Assembly (NCBI GenBank): GCA_963678675.1
Contig: OY783195.1
Span: 11,000,479 to 11,064,478 of the forward strand
DNA length: 64,000 bases
Origin: Xiphydria camelus
Lineage: Eukaryota; Arthropoda; Insecta; Hymenoptera; Xiphydriidae
Reading direction: 5' to 3'
Every line of letters begins with the position of its first letter. The first letter of the stretch is position 1. Positions 51,459 through 61,831 of this stretch are shown in pieces. The translations under genes were made by a program, and so were the position numbers. Below the pieces are notes generated by a model. The model searched no databases. It worked only from the letters and a program-made list of their open reading frames with translations, and was not told the DNA's origin.

Positions 51459-51565
51459 TCAAGTATTCCGTTGCGGCGGGGGTCCTGATTGGTCTACTCG
51501 CTAAGAAACGTATACGCATCTTTGCGAGTAGACCAATCAGGACCCCCACCACAACGGAATACTTG
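51459..51565. repeat. hairpin with rearranged AAGTATTCCGTTG module, copy 3
   Basis: CAAGTATTCCGTTG, then GGTCCTGATTGGTCTACTCGC, loop, and inverse. The two modules (AAGTATTCCGTTG and GACCAATCAGGA) are in swapped order relative to copies 1 and 2. Confidence 0.8.
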
Positions 51566-51568
51566 ATC

Positions 51569-52013
51569 TGCAACAGTTAATAGATGATTTTTATTCGCAT
51601 TGGCATGTTTATGATGATATTTGCAATGAATGTTCTACTCGGATTGAAATGAGTCGTAAGGTCAGCATCGAAGCTGTAAATGATGTAGTAATAATTACAT
51701 TAAATTTATTTATGAGTAAGGGCAAAATTTCAGCGGTGCATGCAAAAGGATTTCTTAAAACTATTCCAACGTCTCGAGTTAATATATGTAACAACATATA
51801 TACTGTCATAAGTGGTATCTTTACATGTGATGAAACAATTCGTCATGGTCATTGGAAGAGTATGCTTAGAGAGAGTTGAAGGTAAAACGTCTTCATGGAT
51901 TTCTGTAGACGACCAAAATATAAGAAAAATCCGATGGCCTGTAAATTCGAAAGCGGTATATGTTTTATTTCTCCAAAATACTAAGGCAAAGTGAAAAATA
52001 TAAGGGCTTCTCT
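51569..52013 (+). pseudogene. unrecognised coding remnant
   Basis: Open frame QQLIDDFYSHWHVYDDICNE, CSTRIEMSRKVSIEAVND, FLKTIPTSRVNICNNIY to 51879; a second frame continues VMVIGRVCLERVEGKTS to 51994. It follows directly after the hairpin at 51459-51565, which may have cut off its start. No family recognised. Confidence 0.35.
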
Positions 52014-52179
52014 AGTCTATAAATTCCTTTCAAAATATCACGAGAATAAATCAAAAGTAAGTAAGTGGTTATAATTAATTGGCTCGTATCGGTATAGAAT
52101 GTGAGACTTTAATTTTGTGGTAATAGAAAGGTATTCTTCTACATGTACGTATCCTCCTCATGAATAAATTCCAAAAAGT

Positions 52180-52925
52180 AATGAAATCCCCCCACAAAAA
52201 CAGATTCTCTGTAAAAAAAAGGCGGCATGTTCATTCAGTGCCAACAAAAATTGATACCTACGTAAAATACTCTCCAAAAAAGATTTGAAATCAATTAAGA
52301 TCGCCATGTTCAAGATTTATGTATAAAAAGTAAAAGGCATCATTTGAAAGGAAAATTATTGTAAATCAAGTTACTGAAAAATTCGACTAAAGAATTTATA
52401 AAAAAATTTAATAAAAAAGAACTTGCCGCGTTTTTTCCCTTCAAAATAAAAAATTCAGACAGAATTATACTCGATGTTTATGCACTTATGATTTTAAATA
52501 AATTCATACACTTATATGATACCACCAGTATACCGAATGTCGCACGGGAAACCAATCAGGCGGGGGCATTTTGAATTTCTCTGAATTTGACTTCGGCAGT
52601 GCAATTTATGAATTACTCTAGCACCGTCCAAGCACTACCAATTATTCGGTATAGTGGACAAAAGATGAAAACTTAAACGCTTCAAGTTCTTTTTTATTAA
52701 ATTTTTTTTATAAATTCTTTAGTCGAATTTTTTAGTAACTTGATTTACAATAATTTTCCTTTCAAATGATGCCTTTTACTTTTTATATATAAATCTTGAA
52801 CATGGCGATCTTAATTGATTTCAAATCTTTTTTGGAGAGTATTTTACGTAGGTATAAATTTTTGTTGGCACTGAATGAACATGCCGCCTTTTTTTTACAG
52901 AGAATCTGTTTTTGTGGGGGGTCTA
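52180..52925. mobile_element. foldback with CCCCCCACAAAAACAGATTC arms
   Basis: 52185-52432 and 52684-52922 are inverted arms of ~245 bp (TTCATTCAGTGCCAACAAAA, GATTTGAAATCAATTAAGAT). A MITE sits in the centre. Confidence 0.8.
52531..52651. mobile_element. 121 bp MITE, TA-flanked, nested in the foldback centre
   Basis: TACCGAA and TTCGGTA ends, TA at 52529-52530 and 52652-52653. Its interior shares TGTCGCACGG with 18340-18469 and TTTGACTTCGG with 6137-6334. Confidence 0.7.
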
Positions 52926-52927
52926 TA

Positions 52928-53130
52928 TATACAATGTTGTTTATACCATTAATAGTACACTTGAAACTTTAAAGTTAAAATTTATTTTTCAAATCCATGT
53001 ATACCGTTTCAAAAATCTTAAAAAATTCGGGTAAGGTTTTTTTCATCAAGTATGACTATATAAATAAAAATCAGATTTTTTTGAGACCCTCATGAAAAAA
53101 AGTGGCTGTTGACACAGAATGCCTCATAAG
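52928..53130. repeat. dispersed repeat, inverse copy of 36155-36365
   Basis: Shares TCATGAAAAAAAGTGGC, CATCAAGTATGACTA and the TTAATAGTACACTTGAAAC block. Confidence 0.7.
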
Positions 53131-53579
53131 TGACTTCTCAAAGAATCGTGTACGTAATTATTATAATTTTGTCAGGATGTCTAATAACATATTGATGTTG
53201 CAAATGCGATTGCATATGAATCGTATATTGTTGAAACAAGCTAAGTGACTTCTGGGAAACTTTTCAGGAATTGCAAAAAACGTTTAATTTTCCAAAATGA
53301 AAGTAAACGGCTTGAGGGACACACCGAAATAACACATGCAGGATATGCGTACTTGCATTCTTTCTGCACTAAATGATGCGTCTATATGCTAAATGCGCAT
53401 TTCCGACAAAACACGAAAATGCCCGAAAATGTTACTTGGCGTCTTTTAACAATAAACGATTCATATAGTCTACAATCAGTGTTATTCTGTTGCTGTTGTA
53501 CCGTATGAAATTCCACTTCCGGAGGAGGAGGGGGAGGAGGAAGATAAGTCCGTTGGCCGACCAACGTCTCCTACATATA
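53131..53579. other. interior of a probable non-autonomous Helitron
   Basis: No gene. A GGAGGAGG purine tract lies at 53520-53540. It is upstream of the Helitron terminus at 53675; the 5' end is not resolved. Confidence 0.3.
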
Positions 53580-53675
53580 CAATACAAGCTTGGCGGAGCG
53601 CCGCGATAGCGGCGCGGGGGCGACTGCCCCCCCGGGGGTTGACGAGCGAAGCGAGTAGGGGGCGGAGCCCCCTAG
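53580..53675 (+). mobile_element. Helitron 3' terminus
   Basis: GAGCGCCGCGATAGCGGCGC and GACGAGCGAAGCGAG, then the hairpin GGGGGC-GGA-GCCCCC (53658-53672) and CTAG (53672-53675) followed by T. This is the standard Helitron 3' structure, independent of the one ending at 27461. Confidence 0.8.
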
Positions 53676-53712
53676 TATAATAAAATTAAAAGATATTTAT
53701 ATAAAATTCTAC

Positions 53713-53783
53713 ACAGAATTATATACAAAATGATATACAGATTATATGATTATATACAAGATTATATACAAAATTATATACAC
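53713..53783. repeat. short tandem repeat, ATTATATACAA-type
   Basis: About five imperfect units of 11-16 bp. Confidence 0.7.
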
Positions 53784-53786
53784 AAC

Positions 53787-54883
53787 AATTGAAGACACTG
53801 GCGCAAAAAGGAGGCAGCTAAATTTTTTAGTCATTTTCAGATTTTTAGGTCACAGGATTAAATGTTTAGTACCGTGTCATGTGGTGCAAAAACGAAACAG
53901 CTCCAGATACTATCAAGGTTATTTTAAGGACAATAAAAAAATATTTCAGATGGAAGCATCACCGATTAGTATACAGGGTGGACCAGGTTAAACGTCATTT
54001 TTTTTATATGTGATAGAATAACAAGAAAAAAGTAGACTTTCATAAGAACATTTTTTTCAAAAATGTTTCCTAACAAAGATACAGGGTGTCAAAGTTTCGA
54101 AAAAAATGGTTTTCTCATCATAACTTCTAAACTACTTGATCGATTTCCATGAAATTTCGCACACAGGCTAATGTAGAACAGCTCTAAGCAATAATTAAAT
54201 AATTTTTAAAAATTCTCCAGTGGCGTAGATACTAGGGGCCGGTACCCCCCTTTCCCCATCCTAATCTTCGGCGCCACTGGATATTTTGCAAAGAAAATTT
54301 AATTATTGGATTCCCCGTTTAATTTAGAGAAAAAAATTACCCTTGCAAATTTTTGATTTATGGCTTCGTTTTTGAGATATTTATTTCAATTTATAGGGTT
54401 GCGAGCAGGCCAAAGCTAGGCTTAACTCCATTAATTGTGATGTGATAGAGCAACCAAAAAAAAATAGATTCTCATGAGAAAATTTTTTTCAAAAATGTTT
54501 CCTAACAAAGATATAGGGTGTCAAAGTTTCGAATTCGTCAGATTGAGATAAATACTATTTGTGTAGTTTTAACTACACAAATAGTGTTTATTTCAATGTG
54601 ATGAATTCTGTGAGATGATCTGCTCTGGTTCTTAGCGCCTCACATTTTTCTTAAGAAATGATTCATATACGGTGCTCTACATTTTTTAATACAAATTTAA
54701 CCAAGATAAAAACATGTATTTGTCTACAAAGTACCTATTTTATAATAGTAATAGGTGGACTATACGTCCGTTAGTGAAAATTATTACAAAAACCTATTTT
54801 GTCCTTAAATAATCAGTTTTCTGCATCTCCTGAAAAATGTATAAAAATGGAGCTGCCTCCTTTTTGCACCAGTGTCTTCAATT
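53787..54883. mobile_element. element with AATTGAAGACACTGG inverted ends
   Basis: Inverted ends of ~33 bp (TTGAAGACACTGGCGCAAAA and inverse, one or two mismatches). Inside, CAGGGTGGACCAGG (about 53976) and two direct copies of AAAATGTTTCCTAACAAAGA (54056, 54493) mark nested CAGGGTG-type debris. No gene. Confidence 0.7.
54539..54610. repeat. 72 bp hairpin
   Basis: ACTATTTGTGTAGTTTTAAC and inverse, extended imperfectly by GAGATAAAT/ATTTATTTC. Confidence 0.8.
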
Positions 54884-55534
54884 ACTCTTTACTTATTTTT
54901 AGCTTATATATGATTATACGTATAACTGCTAATAATATAATTGGCTCTGATATATTTTAAAACATGCATCTACACATAAACCAACACTGCAAACTACACA
55001 CCTTCAGCTCCGGTTCTTTCCGTTTGATGAATACGAGTACAATGATGAAAAATGTCTCTGTTAGTTTCATCGGATAATCAATTTTTCTTCTTTGATGATT
55101 GATAGAATCGTTATGATATTTATCAATTATTTGTTTTATCCAGTGCAACTGAAACTTCGCCATGGATATGGTTTCGTTCCTTTCATGTTTATAAAGGCAG
55201 TACGCGTTCCATATACAAATGAAGGAGCTAGAAGCAAACGGGTACAAGTGCATTTTTATGAGAAAATGAGATAAGTACAGATTCTAAATATTAAAGCTGT
55301 GTTTAGTTTTAAATTTCTTTAAAAACTTGCTCTGCATGGGTACAAGACTGACATCAAATTGATTTTCTGTTTGCAGCTAAAAATTACAGAAAAGTGAATA
55401 ACTTTGAATGCAGATTTTGAACATTTTCAGTTTATGCACTTATATCCCTTTGCTTCTGACCCCTTCAAATATCAATTAGATGGAAAAAAAATTTCCGGTA
55501 CCATTTTAACGTTTTTGAAGTTGAATTTACAGTA
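54884..55534. other. unassigned spacer
   Basis: One plus frame reads IFINYLFYPVQLKLRHGYGF, then VPFMFIKAVRVPYTN, but I recognise no family. Confidence 0.3.
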
Positions 55535-56424
55535 GAGGAAAGTCACCAAAGTCGGGCCCCGGTCTTTAAGCGGGCCCCTCTCTTTATTTTCATATGTAGA
55601 TCTTTATACCTGTCACCTGCTTGTGATAGTTTTGGATACGCCTCGACATATGTCTCCACCATCAGTTTTAATCTTTCATGGTTAACAATTGACAGTTCAA
55701 ACAATTTCGTGCGTTCGTATTTGTTTTATTATTGACGTAGATTGACCGGTAAGTAATTCAAATTATTTGTATTTTTGAAGTGCATGGAATGATTGATCAG
55801 TTTATGGTGGTGAAGGTGTGGTTGGTTGCTCGAAAAAATAACTGTAACCACAAAATAAACAAAGACGATTGTGCGTAAGTCGGGCCCCTTATTTTTTTCT
55901 GTTCCTTATGTGGGCTCCTTGTTTTTTTATACTCAATTTCTCTAAATTATCATTATTCCGTCGCATCGAGCGACGGAATTCGGAAGGTTGATTCATAGCG
56001 TCACTCATAATAATTAACTCGCCGACTATAATTAATCGCGTCATCGGCGAAGCGACATATTTCGGTGAACATAGGTCGTTAATACCTCGGTTCCGCACCC
56101 CTTTCCGGGAAAGAAGGTAAGGTCGTTAAATAAAAAAAAACATTAAAAAAAACAATATTTCATTTCCTCTCACTTTTTGATCTTTTCCGAGTATTTAGGT
56201 AGGGGGCCCACTTTAGGAGCCCTTTTTAAAGAACCCGAAAAATGCATGTCGCAAGTTTTTTCGAAATTCCTCAGAAACAAGTCTTGTCCCAAGCTTGTAT
56301 CGAATGTATGTTACAATAAATTGTTTACAATTTGCAATACAGGTATTGTAACTTCCATATGTTGATTCCTAAAATTTTTAAATGCCAAAAAGTCAATGGG
56401 GGCCCGACTTTGGTGACTTTTCTC
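55535..56424. mobile_element. TA-flanked element with GAGGAAAGTCACC ends
   Basis: GAGGAAAGTCACCAAAGTCG and GACTTTGGTGACTTTTCTC; TA at 55533-55534 and 56425-56426. CGGGCCCC is repeated near both ends. The interior contains the dispersed repeat shared with 39680-39835. Confidence 0.75.
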
Positions 56425-56499
56425 TACTTATTACCATATCTGCTTTACCATACTCATTGAATTATACAGCTCCACAAAAAAAATTGAAAAAATGCTTGC

Positions 56500-57020
56500 T
56501 CTCTTTGACCACATCAGTATATCTTTATGTTTTTGGGGTCGCTGAATCCGAATCCGGTGTCCGTTTGTCTCCATCACGTCAGGTTCAAGGTCATTTCAAG
56601 GTCAAATCCTGGAAAAATAGTCAAAACGATTCAAATTATTATTCCTATATATCTTTGAGGTCGCTGAATCCAAGTCCGATGTCCGTTTGATCCGACAAGG
56701 TCAAATTCAAAGTCATTTCAAGGTTAAATGTATTTATTCTGCCAAAAATGAATTTTTGACTGCAGATTCTGAAAGAATGGAAAATTTTACGTCTAGATAT
56801 GTATTCAATTTTTTTGATAACATAACCCCCCAAGGTCATTTCAAGGTCACTTCATGTTATTGTATGGAAGGTTCATATGACAATTGTAAAAATAAGAAAA
56901 TGTGTCTTCACGGTAAACTACTACGTCAATATGTTTTCGAGGTCACTGAGTTAGAATCCGAGGTTCGTTTGCCTCCAGTATGTCAGGGTCAAGTTCATTT
57001 CAAGGTCAAATCCAGCAACA
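56500..57020 (+). promoter_or_regulatory. array of TCAAGGTCA half-sites in the left arm
   Basis: TTCAAGGTCATTTCAAGGTC near 56583, TTTCAAGGTT near 56717, CCAAGGTCATTTCAAGGTCA near 56829 and TCAAGTTCATTTCAAGGTCA near 56988. AGGTCA with a TCA/TCAA 5' extension is the monomer site of FTZ-F1 and ERR-type nuclear receptors. Two sites 5 bp apart also read as a DR5. Mirror copies are at 59950, 60122 and 61415. Function is inferred only. Confidence 0.35.
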
Positions 57021-57025
57021 ATTAT

Positions 57026-57469
57026 TCAACACAAAAAACCGCAAAGCCATTAAATTCGTAAACTCCATAACCCATAAACCTCATAAACCCTTTACCCCAT
57101 AACGCTGTAAGAAGGAGACTTGTATATCATTAAACCTCGAAACTTAGTATGTACGAGCCATATGTGTACTTTAACCACTCAATTGATAAATTTCATAACA
57201 CCATGATCTTCCAACCTCGTGACCGCATAACCTAGTAATTCATTGGCGCCGTAGTCGTGTGAGGTAATGATATTTTATGCTAACCCCCCCCCCCCCCCCT
57301 ACTATCAGCCTAACCCGGGAACAATGACGTGAACGTAGTAGGTTTCTATTCCCTTGGGGTACTTTTTTCCTCTTGCCTCTCACTAATAATAAGACCGATA
57401 TATAGCAACGAATAAAAATAATAAAAATTGAATAAATACGAAAAGGAAAAAGAATAAAAGGAAATTTCA
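57026..57469. other. spacer 3' of the Cys-rich pseudogene
   Basis: Degenerate CATAACCC/CATAAACC words at 57065-57110 and a run of C at 57283-57299. No gene. Confidence 0.35.
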
Positions 57470-59254
57470 TTACTCCTTACTTCGTTTGTGATACCTAACT
57501 TGCTTGTCTTCAAACGATCGACGGAGTGAACGTCGCTTATTACTTTTCTTATCCTTCACAACATTTCGTTTCAAACTCCAGCAATAGTCTGCCATCATAT
57601 TGACACCCCACGTCCCTTGATATCGTTTTTCCATGTCCTTCATGTCTTGATGGCACTTTTCTCCATGTTCTTCACTGAAGTCACCTAGTTTTTTTTGGAA
57701 AAAAATCGATGTGAATCTAAGAAATGCATTTTAATAGCCATATTGCAACCTAGAACTTGAAATTGTTGTATCATGTCACTCACCAGCTTTTTATAATTTG
57801 GACTTCTCTTATTTCCAAGGAAATTCTGGCATACATCGCGAAAACTTATTCATGCAGCTCGCTCCGTTTTCGTCATATGATCTGTAAAAGTGACATCGTT
57901 AAATAGTTGTCGAATTTTCAGGCCATCAGAAATACCTGCCTCTAATTTGGCGTCACTGAGAGAGTGTATACATTTTCTGCGCAATATATTTAAAACATTC
58001 GTCCGACTTTTCCAAAGCTTTGACGAACTAAGTCATTAGGCCAAGTTTGAGATGTAAAGGTGGAATTAAAATTTGTGATACATCCACAAGAGGCGATTTC
58101 AAAACATTTGGTGATCCGGGTTCTAAAGACTTGCGCTCTCTGGCCATTCCTTCTTTTTATAGTGATTTGATCGATCTCTGCTGTAAAAGAGACATAAAAA
58201 GCAGGGATATTTGATGTTTCCGCTCTGCATCGCGAGAATGATCCCTATCATTTTTAAATCACCACAAAGAGGCCAGCTATGATCAGAGTATTTTATTTTA
58301 TCAAAAACTATACTCACGTTATCATAAGATTCCTTCAAGGCTGTTGAATGAGCTATAGGTATCGGAGCTAGAATGTTCATGTTGTGAAGTAGTATAGCTG
58401 TTAGACTACGGATTGAGGAGTCTATGAAAAGACGCCACTCTTCTGGCTTATATACTCCAGTCTCCAAACTATTAATTAGTCCGGTGACATTGTCACAATA
58501 TACTAAATCTAATTTCTTATCCTGTATAAAGAACTTTCTCAATTCTTTCTCACGATTTCTATATACAGTTATATTAGTGCCTTTATCCAAGAGATTTTTC
58601 TCTTTCAACCTAGATGCCAAAAGCTCATGTGCTTCCTTTGATAGACCCAGCTCTCTGCCTAAATCACTCAATTCGGCTTGGCTAAATTTCTGTGGTGCTT
58701 AATTTCTTTTTTTGAATTCCTTATCACTTGAACTCTTGTTTCCAGATCACTTGCACTCACTTCCATGTCACTGTCTTCATCAAACCCTCCTTCACTTACT
58801 CAATAGCTGGGTCTTCTAAAAGTTTCTTCAGACGACTACTATTCTGTTGAATAGTAATGGCTGGATTCATTTTGTTTGTGTATACATATTTCATTTGATT
58901 TCTGTTTTTGGAATTATATCCCGTTGTAACTGTCATACAGAAGAAACAATCTTCTCTTCTGTCTGGTATGCCCCATACTACTGGTGATGAAAATTTCAAA
59001 TTAGAAAGGTTCTTCGTACTGTGACATGTCTTTACAATTCTGTAGCAGTTGGCACAGACAGTGTGAGGGGCCCAGTCTTTATCTTGATTCGAAATTTTAG
59101 ATCCAAAACAATATTCGTATGCATCTTGAACTTTATCGTTGATTTTTTTTCTGGTTTTAGGAGGGGTAAACAAACCGCAGACATAACAAAAGCTGTCCGA
59201 CTTGTTTTTATGATCATGAATGTGTTTTGTAGCTTTATACTCCGTAGAAGCCAA
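57470..59254 (-). pseudogene. decayed Cys-rich candidate transposase (unnamed arthropod family)
   Basis: N-part: DSFCYVCGLFTPPKTRKKIN, HTVCANCYRIV, DCFFCMT (C-x2-C pairs, 59200-58930). After a one-base shift near 58797, EGGFDEDSDMEV; after one in-frame TAA near 58703, FSQAELSDLGRELGLSKEA through RLFIDSSIRSL, LCGDLKMIGIILAMQ, YPCFLCLF to 58123. Further frames give LHLKLGL, then FSEEHGEKCHQDMKDMEKRY, MMADYCWSLKRN and RYHKRSKE before the stop at 57470. D in FIDSS, D in CGDLK and E/D in EEHGEKxHQD are possible DDE residues. Highly similar proteins recur as multi-copy, unnamed entries in arthropods and Hydra as far as I know. The frame is open upstream to ~59400 without ATG. Confidence 0.6.
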
Positions 59255-59934
59255 CGAACCTACTTCGACGAAGCTGCGGTCGCGTGATGACGACGATTGC
59301 GGGCCCGCTTGCTCACCCTGACCAATCGCCGATACTGGGGTTTCTTGTGAGAACCCCTGTATCGTAACACATTTCCATGTATGCTTACCATGATGGCTTG
59401 GACGCTTTCATCTAGGGATTTTGCCGGAAAAATAAACAATAAAAAAACCGTTGCCCGCCGTTACCGCGTGGAGGTACCCTAGGTGCAGGCACACCGCGTA
59501 CATTCGCTGTATCAAATTTATAACGATGAGCTCCAATTCACTTGAATTGAGAGATCACGTGACTGGATTTCAAAATTTATTTTGCGGTACGAGAACAGAT
59601 TTATTCTTGCTCGGAACTGAGTGAGTTGATGCTTGGGAAAAAAAATTGGCAGATCTCTAAACAGACCTCCTCGTCTTTTAAACGTCAAAGACGTGTACCA
59701 CTCAACGGATCATTCGGTCATGGACGCCGATCCGCGGTAATGTATTGAAGACACGAGAGAGCTAAGAAGCCGCCACAGGAGATAGCCTTCCGATTGACTA
59801 CTCCGCCACGGCCTCTCTTACTACAGACCCTAGCCGGCGCGATCGAAGCTCCACTATCCACTCCACGCGCGACCCGGCGTCCTATGAGTGGAAATACCTC
59901 GACCGGCACTCCCATGAAGGGGATCAGCTTGAAC
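59255..59934. other. 5' region of the Cys-rich pseudogene
   Basis: The minus frame stays open to ~59400 (KHTWKCVTIQGFSQETP..), probably an upstream exon. GTACC/CGCGG-rich sequence follows with no further gene. Confidence 0.35.
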
Positions 59935-60364
59935 TTTAAGTTTGAACATTTTTGCTAGATTTGACCTTGAAATGAACTTGACCCTGATATACTGGAGGCA
60001 AACGAACATCGGATTCTAACTCAGTGATCTCGAAAACATATTGACGTAGTAGTTTATTCCCGTGAAGACACATTTTCTTATTTTTGCAACTGTCTTATGA
60101 ATCTTCCATATAATAACATAAAGTGACCTTGAAATGACCTTGGTGGTTATGTTATCAAAAAAATTGAATACATATCTAGACCCCCGATAGCAAAGTGGCA
60201 CCACAGTGACTGCACCCTGCTTTCACGCGGTGCATTCGAGTGCATGCACTGGGGTGTCCATCTGTCTGTGCACCGTGAAGCCACACTGCAGTCACGCAGT
60301 GTAAGTACGATGGTAAAAGTAGAATTTTGCAAAAAGGGGGCGATAAAGTAGGATTTCCCGCCTG

Positions 60365-60442
60365 CCTTATCGAGGACTCGAACCTGCGATCTTTAGAAGA
60401 CTGGGAACGCTTCTCGCATTCTACCAATTGCGCCATCGACTC
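60365..60442 (-). tRNA. tRNA-derived pseudogene or SINE head (Arg-TCT-like)
   Basis: Minus strand has a good A box (TGGCGCAATTGG, 60435-60424) and a perfect B box (GGTTCGAGTCC, 60384-60374), 51 nt apart. AGTCTTCTAAAGA between them gives anticodon TCT. The acceptor and T stems do not pair fully, so this is not an intact tRNA; it is more likely a tRNA-derived SINE head or a pseudogene. Confidence 0.5.
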
Positions 60443-60921
60443 TTTGTGGTGGAAGTCGACTAAGTTATACATATAATATCGATACCTGAAAGCAACAGTA
60501 CTGTGACTAGTGAGATAAAGCCGAAAGCCGATTTCGAGCTATGTCAAACGTAAACTAAATTTTAAATATTTTTGCCGAGATATCTCAGTGTTGCATTGTG
60601 TAAAGGCCGGTTTATATATATATATATCTCATTAAATTTTTAAAAATAATTTGATACTTTCTTTTTCAAAACAGTAGCGATTATGATAATTAATTATTCA
60701 TTATTTATGAAATAATTCAGTACAATTTACACTGTTTGAAACATTATTATAATATCAATTTTGTTATTTTCTAATTTAAAAATTCTTCTATCGGGGTGTG
60801 AAATCAATTAATTGTAAATTTACAACCGCACACATCCGCAGATCAAAATTTGTAACTAGTCACAAATTGCTTTCTGGGAACAAACCTATTATTATATCAA
60901 TTTTGTTATTTTCTAATTTAA

Positions 60922-61085
60922 CACATTCGCTGCCACTTTTAGATTGATTGCATCGCGCTCAGTGCCGGTAACAGACTGACTAATTATATGTAATGTGCAC
61001 GTCAATGTGTCTCCGATCGGAGCCGGCGGCACGGGCGCGAAGTGTCGACTGGCTCCGATCGGAGCCGGCGGCAGCAAACGACGTG
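60922..61085. mobile_element. 164 bp TTAA MITE
   Basis: CACATTCGCTGCC and inverse of CACGTCGTTTGCTGCC, TTAA at 60918-60921 and 61086-61089. Holds two copies of CTCCGATCGGAGCCGGCGGC near its right end. Confidence 0.8.
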
Positions 61086-61831
61086 TTAAAAATTTTGTGA
61101 AGACAATGAAGTTACCGACATTCATGGTCGGTAAATTTACGAAGTGTGCACGTCAAAAAGGCACCTTGACTGCACTGAGTGTAACTACTGTGTCTTTACG
61201 CTGTGAACCACTCAGTGTATTCACTGTGTAGCCACGGTGCTTTTAGTTTGTGTACGCCACGCGATCACGCCACGGTGAGACCATAGTGGTGCCACTACGT
61301 GGCAGCACTGCGTGCGGCTAGCGTGTAAATCCACGCTTTGCTGTCGGGGACGTAAAATTTCCCGTTCTTTCAGAACCTGCAGTCAAAAATTCATTTCTTG
61401 CAGAATAAATATATTTGACCTTAAAATGACCTTGAATGTGATCTTGTCGGATCAAACGGACACCGGATTCGGATTCAGCGACCTCAAAAACATAAAGATA
61501 TACTGGTCTGGTCAGAGGAAGCATTTTTTTCGATTTTGTTGTGGAGCTGTGTTATTGTTACCACGAAACCATAATGTTTTCGTTGTGGAGAGATCCTTCG
61601 ACTTTTAAATAATTTCTGTGTTCGCTTCAAGGCGTGTCCTTTTCACCCCACTTCTCCCCTACATTTGTAAATTAGAGCCCACTTCATAAATGCGTCATTC
61701 TCACGAAAAGCAGACTATTTCAGTTCTAATTAAAAAAAAAAATGTCACGGAAAAATTTTAGATTTTCCTTTTTCAAATCCATAAAATTAATATTTCATCA
61801 TACAACTACATTTCCGAGATGGTAGATAACA

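Larger units (their letters stand above)
60182..61349. mobile_element. CCCCGATAGC element, copy 2
   Basis: CCCCGATAGCAAAGTGG and the inverse of CCCCGACAGCAAAGCGTGG. Flanked by AC on both sides. The unoccupied site is seen in the other arm at 56785-56800 (reverse complement CTAGACGTAAAATTTTCC), so the borders are firm. Contains a tRNA-like unit and a TTAA MITE. Confidence 0.8.
56466..61550. mobile_element. ~5 kb element with AGGTCA-rich inverted arms
   Basis: ACAGCTCCACAA at 56466 and its inverse at ~61550. The left arm (56466-57025) matches the inverse of 59935-60181 plus 61350-61550; the right arm is split by a later insertion (60182-61349). Each arm has repeated units of the form GAGGTCGCTGAATCC, GGTGTCCGTTTG, then AGGTCATTTCAAGGTCA. 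The centre holds the decayed gene at 57470-59254. Confidence 0.7.
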
